Below, piece after piece: positions 49,497 to 61,872 of a DNA stretch of 64,000 bases; position 1 is the first letter of the stretch; each line of letters opens with the position of its first letter. Made by a program: the position numbers and the translations under genes. This DNA comes from Chrysomallon squamiferum (taxonomy: Eukaryota > Mollusca > Gastropoda > Neomphalida > Peltospiridae). The DNA is taken from assembly GCA_012295275.1 (NCBI GenBank), contig CM022677.1, forward strand, positions 14,048,832 to 14,112,831. Reading direction: 5' to 3'. The notes beneath the pieces were generated by a model. It made no database searches. It saw only the letters and a list, made by a program, of their open reading frames with translations, and was not told the origin of the DNA.

Positions 49497-50312
49497 GTGA
49501 CTGGTTTGATTTTTAGACTGAAGACTGACCCAATATCAGCATCTATATAACTTCTGATCTTCCTTTTAACATGAATGAAATTTCAGTATGTAACTTTTTA
49601 AAACCTTTCGCTGCTGTGAAACTGCCATTTGTGTCATGTATGTATACAAAAGAAATGTAAACAAATAAAAATTAAAATATTTATTACTTCTTTATTACAT
49701 CTCGATTTTTGTTATTACTCCTATTATTATTATTTTTGTTGTTTACTTTACTGAACCTAAGAATTCATATTAAAATCAAATAAGAACGAACACACTCACA
49801 ATATATTTTTTCTTCCATGTATACATGTATGTATAGGTATGTTTTTTGTGTGTGTCATTTTAATATGAATTCGGACACATACACATACACACTCATATGT
49901 TTGTATGTATTGCTGTATATATGTATGCGTGTATACATCTGCGCGTGCGCGTGTGTGTGTTTGTGTGTGTGTGTGTTGTAGTCAAACAGCCGTTATCTCT
50001 CCATCCTCTTCCAGATTCTAAAATTATTACACACTGCGAAAAAATCATGAACATAGCTGAATGTTGCTGTTTATAAGAAAAGGTAATATTCGTGTCTATA
50101 TGGCTTATGCGACAACAGAAAAGATTCAGAATGTCTAATAGCAAAATTTCCCTGTTGTAACTAATTTTCTGACAATTCAGTGATTTAAGAGTACAGACCT
50201 GATATTTCTCTCTCCAACAATCTGCTGACCGAGTGACTGACACAGATAAAACACTTCCTAATATAAAGCTTCTTTAACCTAAGTACAGAGCAATATTTGA
50301 AACAAAATTCAA

Positions 50313-50365
<53 letters not shown>

Positions 50366-50860
50366 TCCTTTATTATCAAATGTTTCTATGTTTGATATTG
50401 TCAATGTACTGTGTTTCATCTATTTAAATTTCTTTGCTTATGAATAACTGGATTCTGTACTGAAAGTTGGAATACTACTAAGACCCATGTATCAAATTTT
50501 TGTCATCTCTGTTCAGCTTGTTATTGAAACATGTTTTAGCGATAAATAATAAAAGTACTGAATCACGTTAACTACCGAACTAAACTGTGTTTTCACAGAC
50601 TCCTCACATTCAGTCAAAATGTATAAACAAGTTAAGAAAAAAGACCCATAATAAAAAAATAATTAAAACATTTCTTCTCGGTGTTCATTTGCTCCAACGT
50701 GCAAGAAAAAAAAAGAAAACAACAATATTTAAGAAGGTTAAATGACTAAAAAGTAAAATCTATAAAATAACCTTAATATTAGTTTCAAGGTCAGGGTTAG
50801 AAATAAACTTTGCATAAGAATTAAAGTTAGGCACTTATTTAACGTCAGAGTTAGGCTTAA

Positions 50861-50960
50861 GGTTAGGGTTAGGGATAAATTAGGGTTTAGTTAGGGTTAG
50901 GGTAAGGGTTAAGTTAGGGTTAAGTTAGGGTTAAGTTAGGGTTAGAGTAAGGGTTAAGGT
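50861..50960 (+). repeat. Degenerate interstitial telomere-like repeat (TTAGGG)
   Basis: About 14 units of TTAGGG and near variants (GTTAGGGTTAGGG, TTAAGTTAGGG, GTAAGGG), all on one strand and flanked by ordinary AT-rich DNA. TTAGGG is the ancestral animal telomere motif and that of molluscs. Looser GGTTAGA/GTTAGG phrases extend it on both sides (50790-50860). Confidence 0.8.
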
Positions 50961-53943
50961 GATGTTTTGGCAGACGGAAATTAACGATGATCCCAAATAA
51001 ATATTTCTTTGAAAAATGATTTAAATTGAGAATGATAAAAACGAATTATCAGATATTTTCTTAATTTTTAATTATAATAATAACATTATTACAGATAAAC
51101 CTCAGTTTTATCATATAAACGTGTCATGTTAATAATAAAAATACTGACAGTGAATACAACGTAAATTCCGATGCGCAATCTTTCTTCAGATATCTGTAGA
51201 AATTTAGTATATTTAATTCTCAATTTGTCAGTATAACCGTTGTGACTCTAAAATCCTTCTCTTCATCTGCAATCTTAATACTGTATAAATTATCCACAGA
51301 TACTGTAATATATAATCAATAAATTGTGAAAAAAAAAAAAAAAAACACACATATACTCACACAATTCCTTAGTTATTATTAAAGTTTAAATTTTTTTTTA
51401 TCACTTAACCTGTTCTATAATTCTCGATTTAACTGATTCTACATTCTGTCATATTAACTGCGCTCCTACTAAACATGATTTGTTTTGGGTTTTTTCATAA
51501 ATAAAAATGAAATATTTACTTTATTTATACGGCGTTATTTGATTTTAATAACCTTTTCCCGCAATATCACCTTTCTTTTCTGTATTCTCTAATTGCACAG
51601 AAGATTTTGATACATTTTATTAAAAACGCGTTAACTTGATAATCAGAATAATTTTCTGCAGATAACTCGTGCCTGTCTGACTTTTCCTATTGTTAAGAGA
51701 AAAGTATATCAATTAATTTTCTGAAAGGAAATATGTCTACTATAAAATAAGAATATAATTACCAAGATATTCAGTTTTGCACCTACTAAAAAGAAAACAC
51801 GGAGAAGTCTGGGAAAAGTGAAACTTATTAATGTATTTTCACTCAGTCATTCTGTATTTTATATCTATTATTATTATTATATTCAGAGGTGATCTAATAC
51901 AATAAAATATTAATTTTCGAGGTAAACTACAAAAAATCTTGATATTTTAAATTTGTTTTGATAATGACGTGTAAAAATATCACTGTTAAACAGCAGTACA
52001 GTTATTATAAGATGAAGGTAATTTTCGCTCATTGTCTCAATTTATTCCTGTAAACTGCTGGAAGTATATAAAAACGTAAATTCTGTCCAGCGTTCTCAAA
52101 TTATCTTCAGAAAACTACGCTCATGGAAACTAAATATGATATTTATGTCATTAATTCTCAAATATAAATTGCTGAGATTCCATTAAAGTAGGTTTTAAAG
52201 TTATACTATTCTGTTCTTTACAAAATATTCTTAAAGTTTTGTAGAAGACGTATGGATAGGCATGTTGTTGTTTGTTGTTTTTTTTTTTTTTTTTTTATGA
52301 TATAACTTACAAATTATAATAAAATACAGTAGACATCTCCTAATAGAATAAAATGTAACTCTAAGTGAAATTATCAGTAGTGTGTATGATGCAAACTAGA
52401 GGTAAAACATAGTAAAACATCACGTTATTTTCATTCATTATCAATTTATGATATAAAACGTGAATTATTTCGCTTATCTCTGTGAATTTTAATATTAATG
52501 TCGTTTGCTTTGCAAAATCAAATTCTGTGATTCAAGTAAAGTGTAACTTCTCACGTGTTCAGTATTAATTTTTATTTTTATTTTTTGTTGAGAAGAAACT
52601 GTAACTCAGTTTAAGAGAAAAATATTGTCACAATAGAGTGGCTTCCCCTGTATATCTAGTCATTAAAATATTTATTTCTGAATTTACAAGTCGAGCCCTG
52701 AATGCCACTATAAAATTAACAGGTCAGATCCAGATTAATGTGACATTTGATTAACAGCAGAACAGATTTCACTAGAAAGCTCTGCATGATGCTGAAAACT
52801 CAGCTTTTACTTTATAAGAATCCATTCATTTTTGTTGATAAGTTGATAAATGATGTCAACATGAGCGCAGTTTTCACAATGACATTTACTGTTATCAAGA
52901 TTATTCTTGAAAAGCCGATGATATTCCTTTAGCTGACAGTTTATATATATATATATATATATAATGGTTATGATATATATATAGCTGACAGTATATATAT
53001 ATATATATATATATAATGGTTATGATGCAAATCAAAGATAAACATAATAAAATATCGATGTAAGCAGTGTTTTTTTTTTTTACTAAGATGGAACGTAATT
53101 TCCGCTCAGTCTCAATTTAGACGTATAAGCTGCACAGCTGGTACTAAATAAAAACGTAAATTCTGTCGAGCAATCTCAAATTATCTTCAGAAAATTACCA
53201 AATTAAATATGATATTATACACAGAAATTAAAGATTAACTGGTATAATATTGGTTACCGTATTTAAAAATATGATTTATTTGAAAGGCCCTCTGTATTTC
53301 TCAAACACAAAAATATATAAATAAATAAATAAATAAATAAATAAATGTATAGTTGTATAAAATTTGTTTTAGAGAGCGATGAAAAGATATTATCAGTAGT
53401 AAACAATTAAAAAAAGAAGCATTAAGCTTATCCAGCAGCGCAGTTTATAAAGCAAAATGTAGAATCAGGAAAAATAATATGATATTTTATATTTATTTCG
53501 AATTCTTCTCCTTTTCCTGTATTTTTTATTTAACAGTGTCTGCGCCTCGGAAACTTGTTTTACATGGTAGACTGTAAAATTGATGACATAATCGAGATGC
53601 ACAAAGATATAGATAGAACAATAATAATAATAACTAGTTTGGACTGTTTATAGAGAGAAGCAGGCGGCAACAGAAAAATTGTTAAAACTGTGTAGAATTT
53701 ATGGATTGATAGAGAAACACACGAACAGATGTGGATATATATGTATTGGCTGTTAGAAAAAGAAAATGGGGGTATATATATATATATGTATGTATATATG
53801 TAAGTTGTGTGTGTGTGTATGTATGTACTGAAGGAAATTAGAATTTTTGTGTTATCTGAGGCATGGGTATGTAGGAGAAATCGATGCAGACTTAGATACA
53901 GAGAGAAAGACAGACAGGTGTGAATGTGAAAGGATGAGTTGTT
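50961..53943. other. AT-rich DNA with a diverged ~1-kb internal duplication
   Basis: TTTTCGCTCATTGTCTCAAT, then AAAACGTAAATTCTGTCCAG and TCTCAAATTATCTTCAGAAA (52024-52120) recur as TTTCCGCTCAGTCTCAATTT, AAAACGTAAATTCTGTCGAG and the same last phrase at 53100-53190. A more distant relative lies near 51155-51215. A short tandem pair with (TA)n runs lies at 52930-53025 (AGCTGACAGT, TA run, AATGGTTATGAT). I see no exon. The 61-codon frame at 52747-52932 is not supported by anything else. Confidence 0.6.
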
Positions 53944-54265
53944 ACGTACATGTTATCTGTGAGAAAGAGTTAATGTGTTTGTTGTCAAATAACTGCTGCA
54001 TGTGAAAGACAGTGTCCTTGTTTATGTAAAAATAAATACAAGTTCCAAGTGTTTTGTTTGTTGTTGTCTTTTCAAAACATGAACAGAAAAATGATATAAA
54101 AGTAGAGATAAAAAACAGAATTATTAATTGGATTATTTTAATGATTTATTCTTATATTATTGACTTGATTTTGAATTGTTGTAGATAGCTGAAATTAATC
54201 AGATTAAAAAAATAATTTTGCAGTAATTTTTATTTTAAAGAAATGAAAATGAAGTTATCTATGTC

Positions 54266-54313
<48 letters not shown>

Positions 54314-55504
54314 TTTAAAGAATTAAAAACTAATTTGCTTGATTATGGCGTCATTATGACAGCTATGACAAACTCAAATAAAAGTAAAATGGGTTCATAG
54401 TACAAAATCTTAAAGGCATATGTCACTATAATTTAGTATTAGAATTCATTGTTAAAAAAGTGGTGTTTAGTTTTGTCTTAAAATGTTATTGTAATTATAT
54501 TTCCTATTTAACAAACTTCAGTTGGATTAGTAACATAATGCAGAGTGATTTTGACTGCTCAAAATTTATATGAAAATTTCATTGTTTTTGTTCAAGGGAC
54601 AAATCGAAAAAAACAGTTTTTAGCAAAATAGGAATTTTACAATAATTAATTAAGTAGTAATAATAACTCAAATAAACAAACAAATAATGGAAATTGGGTC
54701 TTTATAAACTTTTGGAGTAAATATATGTTACTATTGAAATATTTTGTGATAAATCATTTTAAAGAATTAGCAAAATTCATAATAAAAACACACAAAGACT
54801 ATTCTTTCTTTATTTTTGTTTTAAATTATTTGAATGTGCCTTAACATTTTTAATGTTAAGAAATTGAAACAATTTCAGAAATATTTTCCATTTTCATTAT
54901 TGCTTTTAGATAAGATGCAATGAGGTTGAATTTGCAAATGTCAGGATTTAAAACAGTTAAGAACAAATACTATTTTCTTTTTTGAAAAATATTTGTACTG
55001 CCACCCATTTATGTAACATAACCTGGTTATATTTTATTAACCAAAAACTCCAATCATTGCATTCCCCAAAGTAGATATACAGCAAAATAATAAGCAAGGA
55101 CAAAATTAATCACGGTTACAGGATGTTATCTGTGAGAAAGAGTTAATGTGTTTGCAGTCAGAAAGAACTGTTGTATGTGAAAGACAATGTCCTTGTTTAT
55201 GTATAAATAAATACAAGTTCTAAGTGTTTTGATTGTTTTTTTGTTTTTTTTTAAATGAACAGAAAAATGATATACGATTAGATATAAAAATATAATTATT
55301 AAACTGGATTATTTTAATGATTTATTCTTATATTATTGTCTTGATTTTGAATTGTTCTTATTAACATTAAATGATATTTGAAAAAACCTGAAATTAATCA
55401 GGCTAAAAAATAATTTTAGCTCTATTAAAACCAGTATCATTTTTAAAAACATATTTGCAGTAATTTTTATTTTAAAGAAAATGAAACTGAAATGATGTAT
55501 GTAC

Positions 55505-55567
<63 letters not shown>

Positions 55568-55842
55568 GTTTAAAATTTTACAAGTGTGGGATTTATTATT
55601 TGAATTATTATTATTACTTAAGTATTATAAAATTCCTATTTCGCTTAAAATGTTTTAGTTTTACGATTTGCCCCTTGAATAAAAAGAAAAATTAATTGTT
55701 TATAATAATAATAATAAATCAAATAAACCAAAAAATAATGGAAACTGATTGATTAGAAAATGAATTTAATATTGGAATAGTTTGCAATGTTATATCTATA
55801 AATGGTCTAAGGGAAACAACTCTATTTAATGGGTTTGTAAAT

Positions 55843-55917
<75 letters not shown>

Positions 55918-56300
55918 AGTGTTCATTCTAGTGCTTTGACTGTTTGTTTTCATAAAATTCAAAAACATGTATATATATAAAAAATAATGATTAAATCAGA
56001 TTATCTTTTGTTGGTTGACAACAAATACCGAAGATGTTATCAATATATACATAATAAAAATAAAAACACACAAAGACTATTCTTTATTTGTTTATTTTTG
56101 TTTTGAATTATTTGAATGTGCCTTAACATTTTTAATGTTAAGAAACTGAAACAACTTAAGCATTATTTTCTATTTTGATTATTGTTTTTAGATAAGATGC
56201 AATGAGTTTGATTTTGTAAATGTCAGGATTTAAAACAGTTAAGAACAACTCATATTTTTGTATTAAAAGTATTTGTATTGTCACCCATTTACGTAACATA
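53944..56300. repeat. ~1.2-kb tandem duplication (53944-55050 and 55124-56300)
   Basis: Both halves begin TTATCTGTGAGAAAGAGTTA, then AATGTCCTTGTTTATGTA or a near variant. They share GATTTATTCTTATATTATTG, an (AAT)n run (54268-54308 and 55506-55564) and ACACACAAAGACTATTCTTT. They end with GTCAGGATTTAAAACAGTTA and CACCCATTTA. The second half has gained a (GA)n run at 55846-55914, and an inner segment is inverted (see findings). No genes. Confidence 0.85.
55846..55914. repeat. (GA)n microsatellite
   Basis: A perfect GA run of about 68 bases. It is absent from the first half of the local tandem duplication. Confidence 0.95.
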
Positions 56301-57321
56301 ATTTACCTTGGAAACATAAATATCATTTTATACTTCATTTTTTAAAGAGATAATTATTATTTTCTTTCTTTTGAATTATTATCATATTTGTTTTTTGGTT
56401 TATTTATTAGTTTAATTTTTTTTTCACAGATTTTTTAATTGAATTAAACAGAAAATACAGATTATAAACAAATTGGAAGACATTTCCAATTGCACATTTT
56501 TGAAATAATTTTTTGAATTTTATGAAAATGTGAAAGGCAAATTATAAAATACTCGGAAACATTCCTATTATGTACATTTTTTTTGTTTCTCTTATTTTTT
56601 TTTATCATTTATAAATTATTTTCCGTTTTTTAAAGATTCCTTATTGAAATAATTCAATTATTCTTTCTAAAGTGGCAATGCAAATTATAAAAACTGGTAG
56701 AAATGTCTAAACAAAAATAACTGAATATTTAAGTTTTGTTATCTAGACAGGTTTTTAAGTAATTTCAACTTGAAGATCATCATGTTTCTTCTAATTAAAA
56801 ATTACAAAGTCATGGTTAATGCAAATAAAATTTTAATTTAGTTAATAGTTAATTTTATTAATAGTCATTGATTTTCCCATGATTTAAATAATTTAAAGAC
56901 ATTTTTAAAAAAAGACTTCCTGAATTATAAAAAAAAAAAAAAAAAAATTCTAATTACCCCAACTACACAGTTTTCAATTATATTTATATTAGCCCCAGCA
57001 AACTCACCTGATTTAAATGAGATAAAGAAAAACCTGGTTGTCACATTAATTTTAGCTTATTTAGAAAAATGGCATTCCATAGCAATGATGCATATCCATT
57101 CCTCTTCCAGTGAGAAACATTAGAATAACCAAGCACACATCAAAGATAAAAACAGTGCAAGCTGCTATGAAGTACAATGTGTACACTGGATGTTCTGATC
57201 ACATTGACAATGCAGTCTCTTGGAGAACACTGTGTTTTCAAAATTATTTCCCTTCAGATTTCTCTTTTTTTTCATGACTGTCTCAATATTTATAAATTCA
57301 AATTAGATTGATTTTATTGTC
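56301..57321. other. AT-rich DNA downstream of a minus-strand gene
   Basis: A- and T-rich sequence with a poly(A) run at 56929-56946. An AATAAA on the minus strand lies about 10 bases beyond the stop codon of the exon at 57322-57489, and this DNA would be its 3' flank. Nothing else recognised. Confidence 0.5.
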
Positions 57322-57489
57322 TTATATTTCAGACAGATTTTCTCTTGAAAGTGTTGAGCTTTCTCTGGACAGGGAAGACTGTGATGTAATAGCATTCTGG
57401 TGCTCTAGTGAACCTTTTCTGAAAATGTGTCTTACAACATTTTCAACTGAAGTGCTGGCTGAGGCAGCTTGAATCTGTTGTCTAGGATC
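57322..57489 (-). CDS. Terminal coding exon of an unidentified gene
   Basis: A good acceptor (tattttgttgtag) precedes 57489. The frame reads DPRQQIQAASASTSVENVVR, HIFRKGSLEHQNAITSQSSL and SRESSTLSRENLSEI, then TAA, with a poly(A)-signal-like AATAAA right after. Codon composition and the Ser-rich acidic tail look like real protein. Phase 0 at its start agrees with the end of the exon at 59892-59992. Part of it has an inverted, diverged copy at 58443-58516. I do not recognise the protein. Confidence 0.5.
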   Translation of the reverse strand, partial: DPRQQIQAASASTSVENVVRHIFRKGSLEHQNAITSQSSLSRESSTLSRENLSEI

Positions 57490-58276
57490 CTACAACAAAA
57501 TATAATATTCATTAATGAACTAAACATAAAATATAGTGCAAGTAGAATTTTTTTTGTCAGCTCTAATTGCATTTCACTGACTTGGCAACAAGAATTTTTA
57601 TTCAAATTTTTTTACCATATAATTTTAGTAAAAATAATTTATTTTTTTAACTTTTATATCAAAGGATTAAAATAGCAATACATCAATAAAAGAGATTATG
57701 AAAAATATTTTTTAATAAATTTGAATACTTCTGAGATTATTCTTACAATCTTTAATTAACCTTAACAATCATTATAGTTACATCATTAATAACAAATTAT
57801 TTGATTATTTAAAACATTTAATTGTAATATTCTTTCCTGCCACTTTAATGTAATTTAATTTTTACCACTAATGAAATATATTTTGTCTTATGAATAAACC
57901 ACAATATTGCATTCAGGCAATAGTTATACTAATGATCATTAAGGTATATTTTAAAATGTATTTAAAACAAAGACAACATTACACATGCAATGTGATAAAA
58001 CAAAGATGAATTTGAATCACATAAGTAATACTAAAGTATAATTTTTCATTAGAAACACCTTTAACAAAATTAATACAGATCTGTGTTTCTTTATGAACTG
58101 ATTTCAACATCATTCCTTAAGCCATGTAATTTTTGTGAGTTAGAAACGAAACTGTTTTGACTACTCCTAGTACAAATACAAGCTAAAAACAAATAAAACA
58201 CTGCTAATGGAAGTAAACTAAGTCACCTGCTGCTCAACTTCCAGGTTTTTACCTTTGCCACTGTCACACACAGCCA

Positions 58277-58378
58277 TCACAGTCGTCTGTCAAGTTTTAA
58301 TGTTTGTCTTCCTCTGGTTTTAGCATTTTCAAGTTTTTCAAGTTTTTCCCCTGACATCTGACTGTTGATATTAGTGAC
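58277..58378 (-). other. Possible alternative exon of the same minus-strand gene
   Basis: After the acceptor tcttcccccag the phase-0 frame reads VTNINSQMSGEKLEKLENAK, then TRGRQTLKLDRRL, then TGA. It is Lys/Glu/Leu-rich, and its phase is compatible with the exon at 59892, so it could be an alternative 3' end. A donor-like aaag/gtaaaa follows beyond the stop (near 58250). Support is only splice phase and composition. Confidence 0.3.
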
Positions 58379-58442
58379 CTGGGGGAAGACTCTCAAAGTC
58401 AGATTTGTTGTATGTCGGCTTCAATATCCAGGTCACCAACAT

Positions 58443-58516
58443 TGATTCAAGCTGCCTCAGCCTGCACTTCAGTTGAAAATGCTGTAAGACCCATTTTCAG
58501 ACAAGGTTCACTAAAG
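58443..58516 (+). repeat. Inverted copy of the terminal exon
   Basis: Reads GATTCAAGCTGCCTCAGCCT, then GCACTTCAGTTGAAAATGCT and GTAAGACCCATTTTCAGACA. It is about 90% identical to the reverse complement of 57404-57476, with the reading frame (IQAASACTSVENAVRPIFRQ) kept open. The arms lie about 1 kb apart on opposite strands. Confidence 0.8.
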
Positions 58517-59891
58517 CGGCAGAACTTTCACACAACTGAGTCGATGCTGACATTGGACTAGAGACTGGATGACTGACTGTTCAGAGTCTAATTGTTGGGT
58601 GCGCTGCCTCATATGAGTAAATAAATAAATAAATAAATAAAATACTGTATAAAATATAAATAAAATACTGCTACTACTACGTTTACTGCAACACTACATG
58701 CTACTTTTATTATCATCATTACTACAACTAATATTTACTGTTATTCCTTATTCAACTAGGGTTACTGTTATTAAAATAATACTCCTATTACTAAAATTAC
58801 TATCCATTAATAGTAGTAGTACCACCACTACAACCAATTATATTTAATCACCATGAGTCTCACAAGGTACAAAGCTATGGAGACAGCATCATCAACTAAA
58901 ACATCATCAAAGTCAATTCTGCAACATTACTATTAGTACTATTATTAATAATGCTACAAGTACTAATGCTGTAACATCTACATTACTACAACAACAGAAA
59001 TGACTAATACTATTACTATAACAATAACAACCTTTACAGATGCTCCTTTCTGCCATATTCTTTGATGACATTTCTGTCTTGTGGTAAATTAGCTCATCTT
59101 GCATATAGAGCAGTTTCTTTACCTTTTTAGTTATGTATGTGTCCATCTCCAATGTATTTTAGTATGTCTGTCATTAAAAGAATAGTGATAGGAACGTGTC
59201 TGGTAACAGGAAAGTTTAACATTTTAAAATACTCTGTTTTAAAATATAGAAATTTACAACAAACTAATTAGGTCTATATGAATGGAAGTGTATGTGAGAG
59301 AGAGAGGGAGAGACATGTAACATGATATAAAATGTAGTGTATGTTACAAAATACTAAGGTATGTGTACTTATTGATATATTAGTTGCAAAAATGCAACTT
59401 CTTACTTTAAATTAAATTAAACTTCATTAGGTTTAGAATAATAAGAAATACATAAGAAAAACTAGTAATTCACTTGTTCATTTTTTTTTTCTCTTTTCCA
59501 GTGGCAGCAAACTTTATCCTCAGTGCTGGACAGCACCTTCTACTGAAACAACTTCACTAGCAAACATCAACATCAATTATGTGCATACTGAAAAAAATAA
59601 ATAGAAAATAAAATAATAAAAATAAATAACTAATGTTTCTGTTATTATTAAAATTAAAATTTTGCTGTTATCAGTTACTGGATTATTCAGACACAAAGGG
59701 GTGTGGGTTATTTTTGATATACTTTGTATATCCATTATAATGATAATGATGATAATGGTAATAATTTAAATAATTAACAAAACAACAGGAAACAAATGAT
59801 TATTATTATGCTGTTTTACAATCAGTAAAGAGTTGTTACTGTAAAACTTATTTTACTTACTAAGAAATAAAAATAAGATTAAAAAACTTAC

Positions 59892-59992
59892 TACTTGGAA
59901 TTGTGCAGTCTGCAGTGTCTGTACAGCTGATTCATCCTTCTCCATAATGTAAATTCCCTTTCTAGACAGCAACTGGACAATACTGCAATGAC
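59892..59992 (-). CDS. Internal coding exon of an unidentified gene
   Basis: The acceptor is attttatgtag and the donor is gta/gtaagt. With two leading bases the frame reads HCSIVQLLSRKGIYIMEKDE, then SAVQTLQTAQFQV. It is open, with balanced composition, and ends in phase 0, as the exons at 57489 and 58378 require. The start faintly resembles an ankyrin-type helix (GH-IVQLL), but one repeat is not enough to name a family. Upstream exons are not found. The next DNA on that side is the broken MCC fragment. Confidence 0.5.
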
Positions 59993-60000
59993 CTACATAA

Positions 60001-60600
60001 AATATTTAACATCAACAGTAAACAATGTTTTTAGCAATTCCAACATGAACATAATACTTTCTTTTTATCAATCTACATCTGTCTGATTAATGCATATGCT
60101 ATTTTGATTATTATCATTCATGCAATATTTCTCTCTCTGTCTCACACACACACACACACAAACAAAACATACCCTGCCACTGTTGAGAGGTTAGCAAAAA
60201 TACTAATCATAATAAAGACATTATAGAACAAAAAATAAAGTGAAATAAAGATATGTAATATTAGATACCTCAATCATGTTACAGAAATACTAACGCTATC
60301 AGAAAAAGCAGAAAATAAAATTAGATATGTAATTTATATTAAAAATATATAAATGTTAATAAGAACAATATCAGTAAAAGTGATTTTAATACTAAATGCA
60401 GTAAAAAGGAAAAAATAAAATCAGTGACACTATGGCAGTTTAGATTTATAATATTCTATAATATAATATAATAAGCTTAGTATTAAAATGTTTCTAAATA
60501 TAATTTGAACTTATGTTTGAAATTTGTATATGTGTTTGTATGAGCAAGTGTGTACGTATGCATATATGTAGATATGTGTGACGTGCACACATAAACCTGT
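60001..60600. other. AT-rich non-coding DNA
   Basis: Nothing recognised except a short (CA)n run at 60143-60161. It lies between the unidentified exon and the MCC fragment. The MCC terminal exon, expected here if the second copy were complete, is absent. Confidence 0.5.
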
Positions 60601-60608
60601 ATGTTTAC

Positions 60609-60820
60609 CTGTTAGCTCGTTTCAGGTCACTGACAAACTCTGCTGACTGCTGATTTCTGAGTTTTTAGAGATTTTCTCTAGAGAAGCCACTAACTCTTGT
60701 ACTCTGAATTTCAGTCGTGTTTCTCTTCTGAGTGACTCAACAGGTCCTGAGCTATCTCCATCACATCATTCAATCTCAACTCACAGATAGCTGGCACTGT
60801 CAGCTCATCATCTTCATCAT
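60609..60820 (-). pseudogene. Second MCC copy: broken RHQQSAEFVNDL exon
   Basis: The minus strand is about 93% identical to the + strand exon at 11184-11404, with the same acceptor and donor (aacag/gtaaac) context. It has several lesions: the acceptor is shifted by one base (atcatccag/atgatg), one base is lost in CCTGTTGAGTCACTC, and seven bases are lost in TCAGAAATCAGCAGTCAG. Flanking intron sequence is also homologous (GATGATAA repeats, TATGGCATA), so this arose by DNA duplication, not from mRNA. Confidence 0.9.
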
Positions 60821-61577
60821 CTGGATGATAAATGATTATACATTGAAATTTTGTAGTAATTATGAAAGCTATCAGATTATTATCCTTGTTCTTATGATAT
60901 ACAATTAAAATTTGATTATAATAATTAAATTAAAATTGTATGAAACATAAACAATTATCTTCTTCATCATCATGATAAATGATTGAAACTCAGTTACCTA
61001 ATAAAATTAAAATTATTAAATGATGAATCAAGATTTAAAACATTTAAAATTTTAATAATTTGAATTCATTATTATTTTAAAAGAACAAGTTCAGTAGTTA
61101 TGGCATATTAAATCAATGTTATAACAACCTATCATTATTTTATTATTACATTTCTGTTACACTCAGTATTCTTAGAAAACATACTGTTTAAAATTATAAT
61201 AAAGAACTGCGAATACAGCATCAGTAGTTATGACACACAGAATCATGACATTATATAGTAAGTTATTCTTTTAATTTTCTCTGTTTTATATGAACAAGTC
61301 AATACATTTAGAATACTCACTTAATAAAATAAATACTCTATCAAGTAAGTTATTACTATTATTTAGATGTGTTATCAGTGTTTAGAATACACACATAATA
61401 AAATCAGTATATGAAGTTGGTTATTATTATTTAATTTTTTCTCTGTTTAAATCAACGTTTACATAACAAATAATAAAATCAATAATGTGAAATCTATCTA
61501 CTATGTATGTTTCCACTGTTTATATACCTGCTTGTCTAGCTAGAGGATAAAGTGATAAATAAAACAGAGATAATCAC

Positions 61578-61659
61578 GCTTTGTGTTTGCCTTCTCTGCT
61601 GGTGTTCTGAGATCTCACACTTGAGATACTCTATCTGTACTCTGTAGGCCTGCTCCTGT
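61578..61659 (-). pseudogene. Second MCC copy: partial exon truncated by the gap
   Basis: The minus strand reads ACAGGAGCAGGCCTACAGAG, then TACAGATAGAGTATCTCAAG, homologous to 10086-10179 (QEQAYRVQIE, then YLKCEISEHQQR). Twelve bases of CTGGGCAGAGAC are missing before GGCAAACACAAA. The exon's 5' part is lost in the Ns. Its position before the broken exon at 60820 keeps the MCC exon order. Confidence 0.85.
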
Positions 61660-61859
61660 NNNNNNNNNNNNNNNNNNNNNNNNNNNNNNNNNNNNNNNNN
61701 NNNNNNNNNNNNNNNNNNNNNNNNNNNNNNNNNNNNNNNNNNNNNNNNNNNNNNNNNNNNNNNNNNNNNNNNNNNNNNNNNNNNNNNNNNNNNNNNNNNN
61801 NNNNNNNNNNNNNNNNNNNNNNNNNNNNNNNNNNNNNNNNNNNNNNNNNNNNNNNNNNN
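61660..61859. other. Assembly gap (200 N)
   Basis: The second gap of exactly 200 Ns. The flanks do not match one another. Confidence 0.98.
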
Positions 61860-61872
61860 TGGTAGCATACGT

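Noticed and set aside
50861-50960. A true chromosome end
   Set aside because: The units are degenerate, few, and flanked on both sides by ordinary sequence.
52747-52932. 61-codon plus frame as a gene
   Set aside because: It lies in a diverged non-coding duplication, is not kept in the other copy, and has no splice or promoter context.
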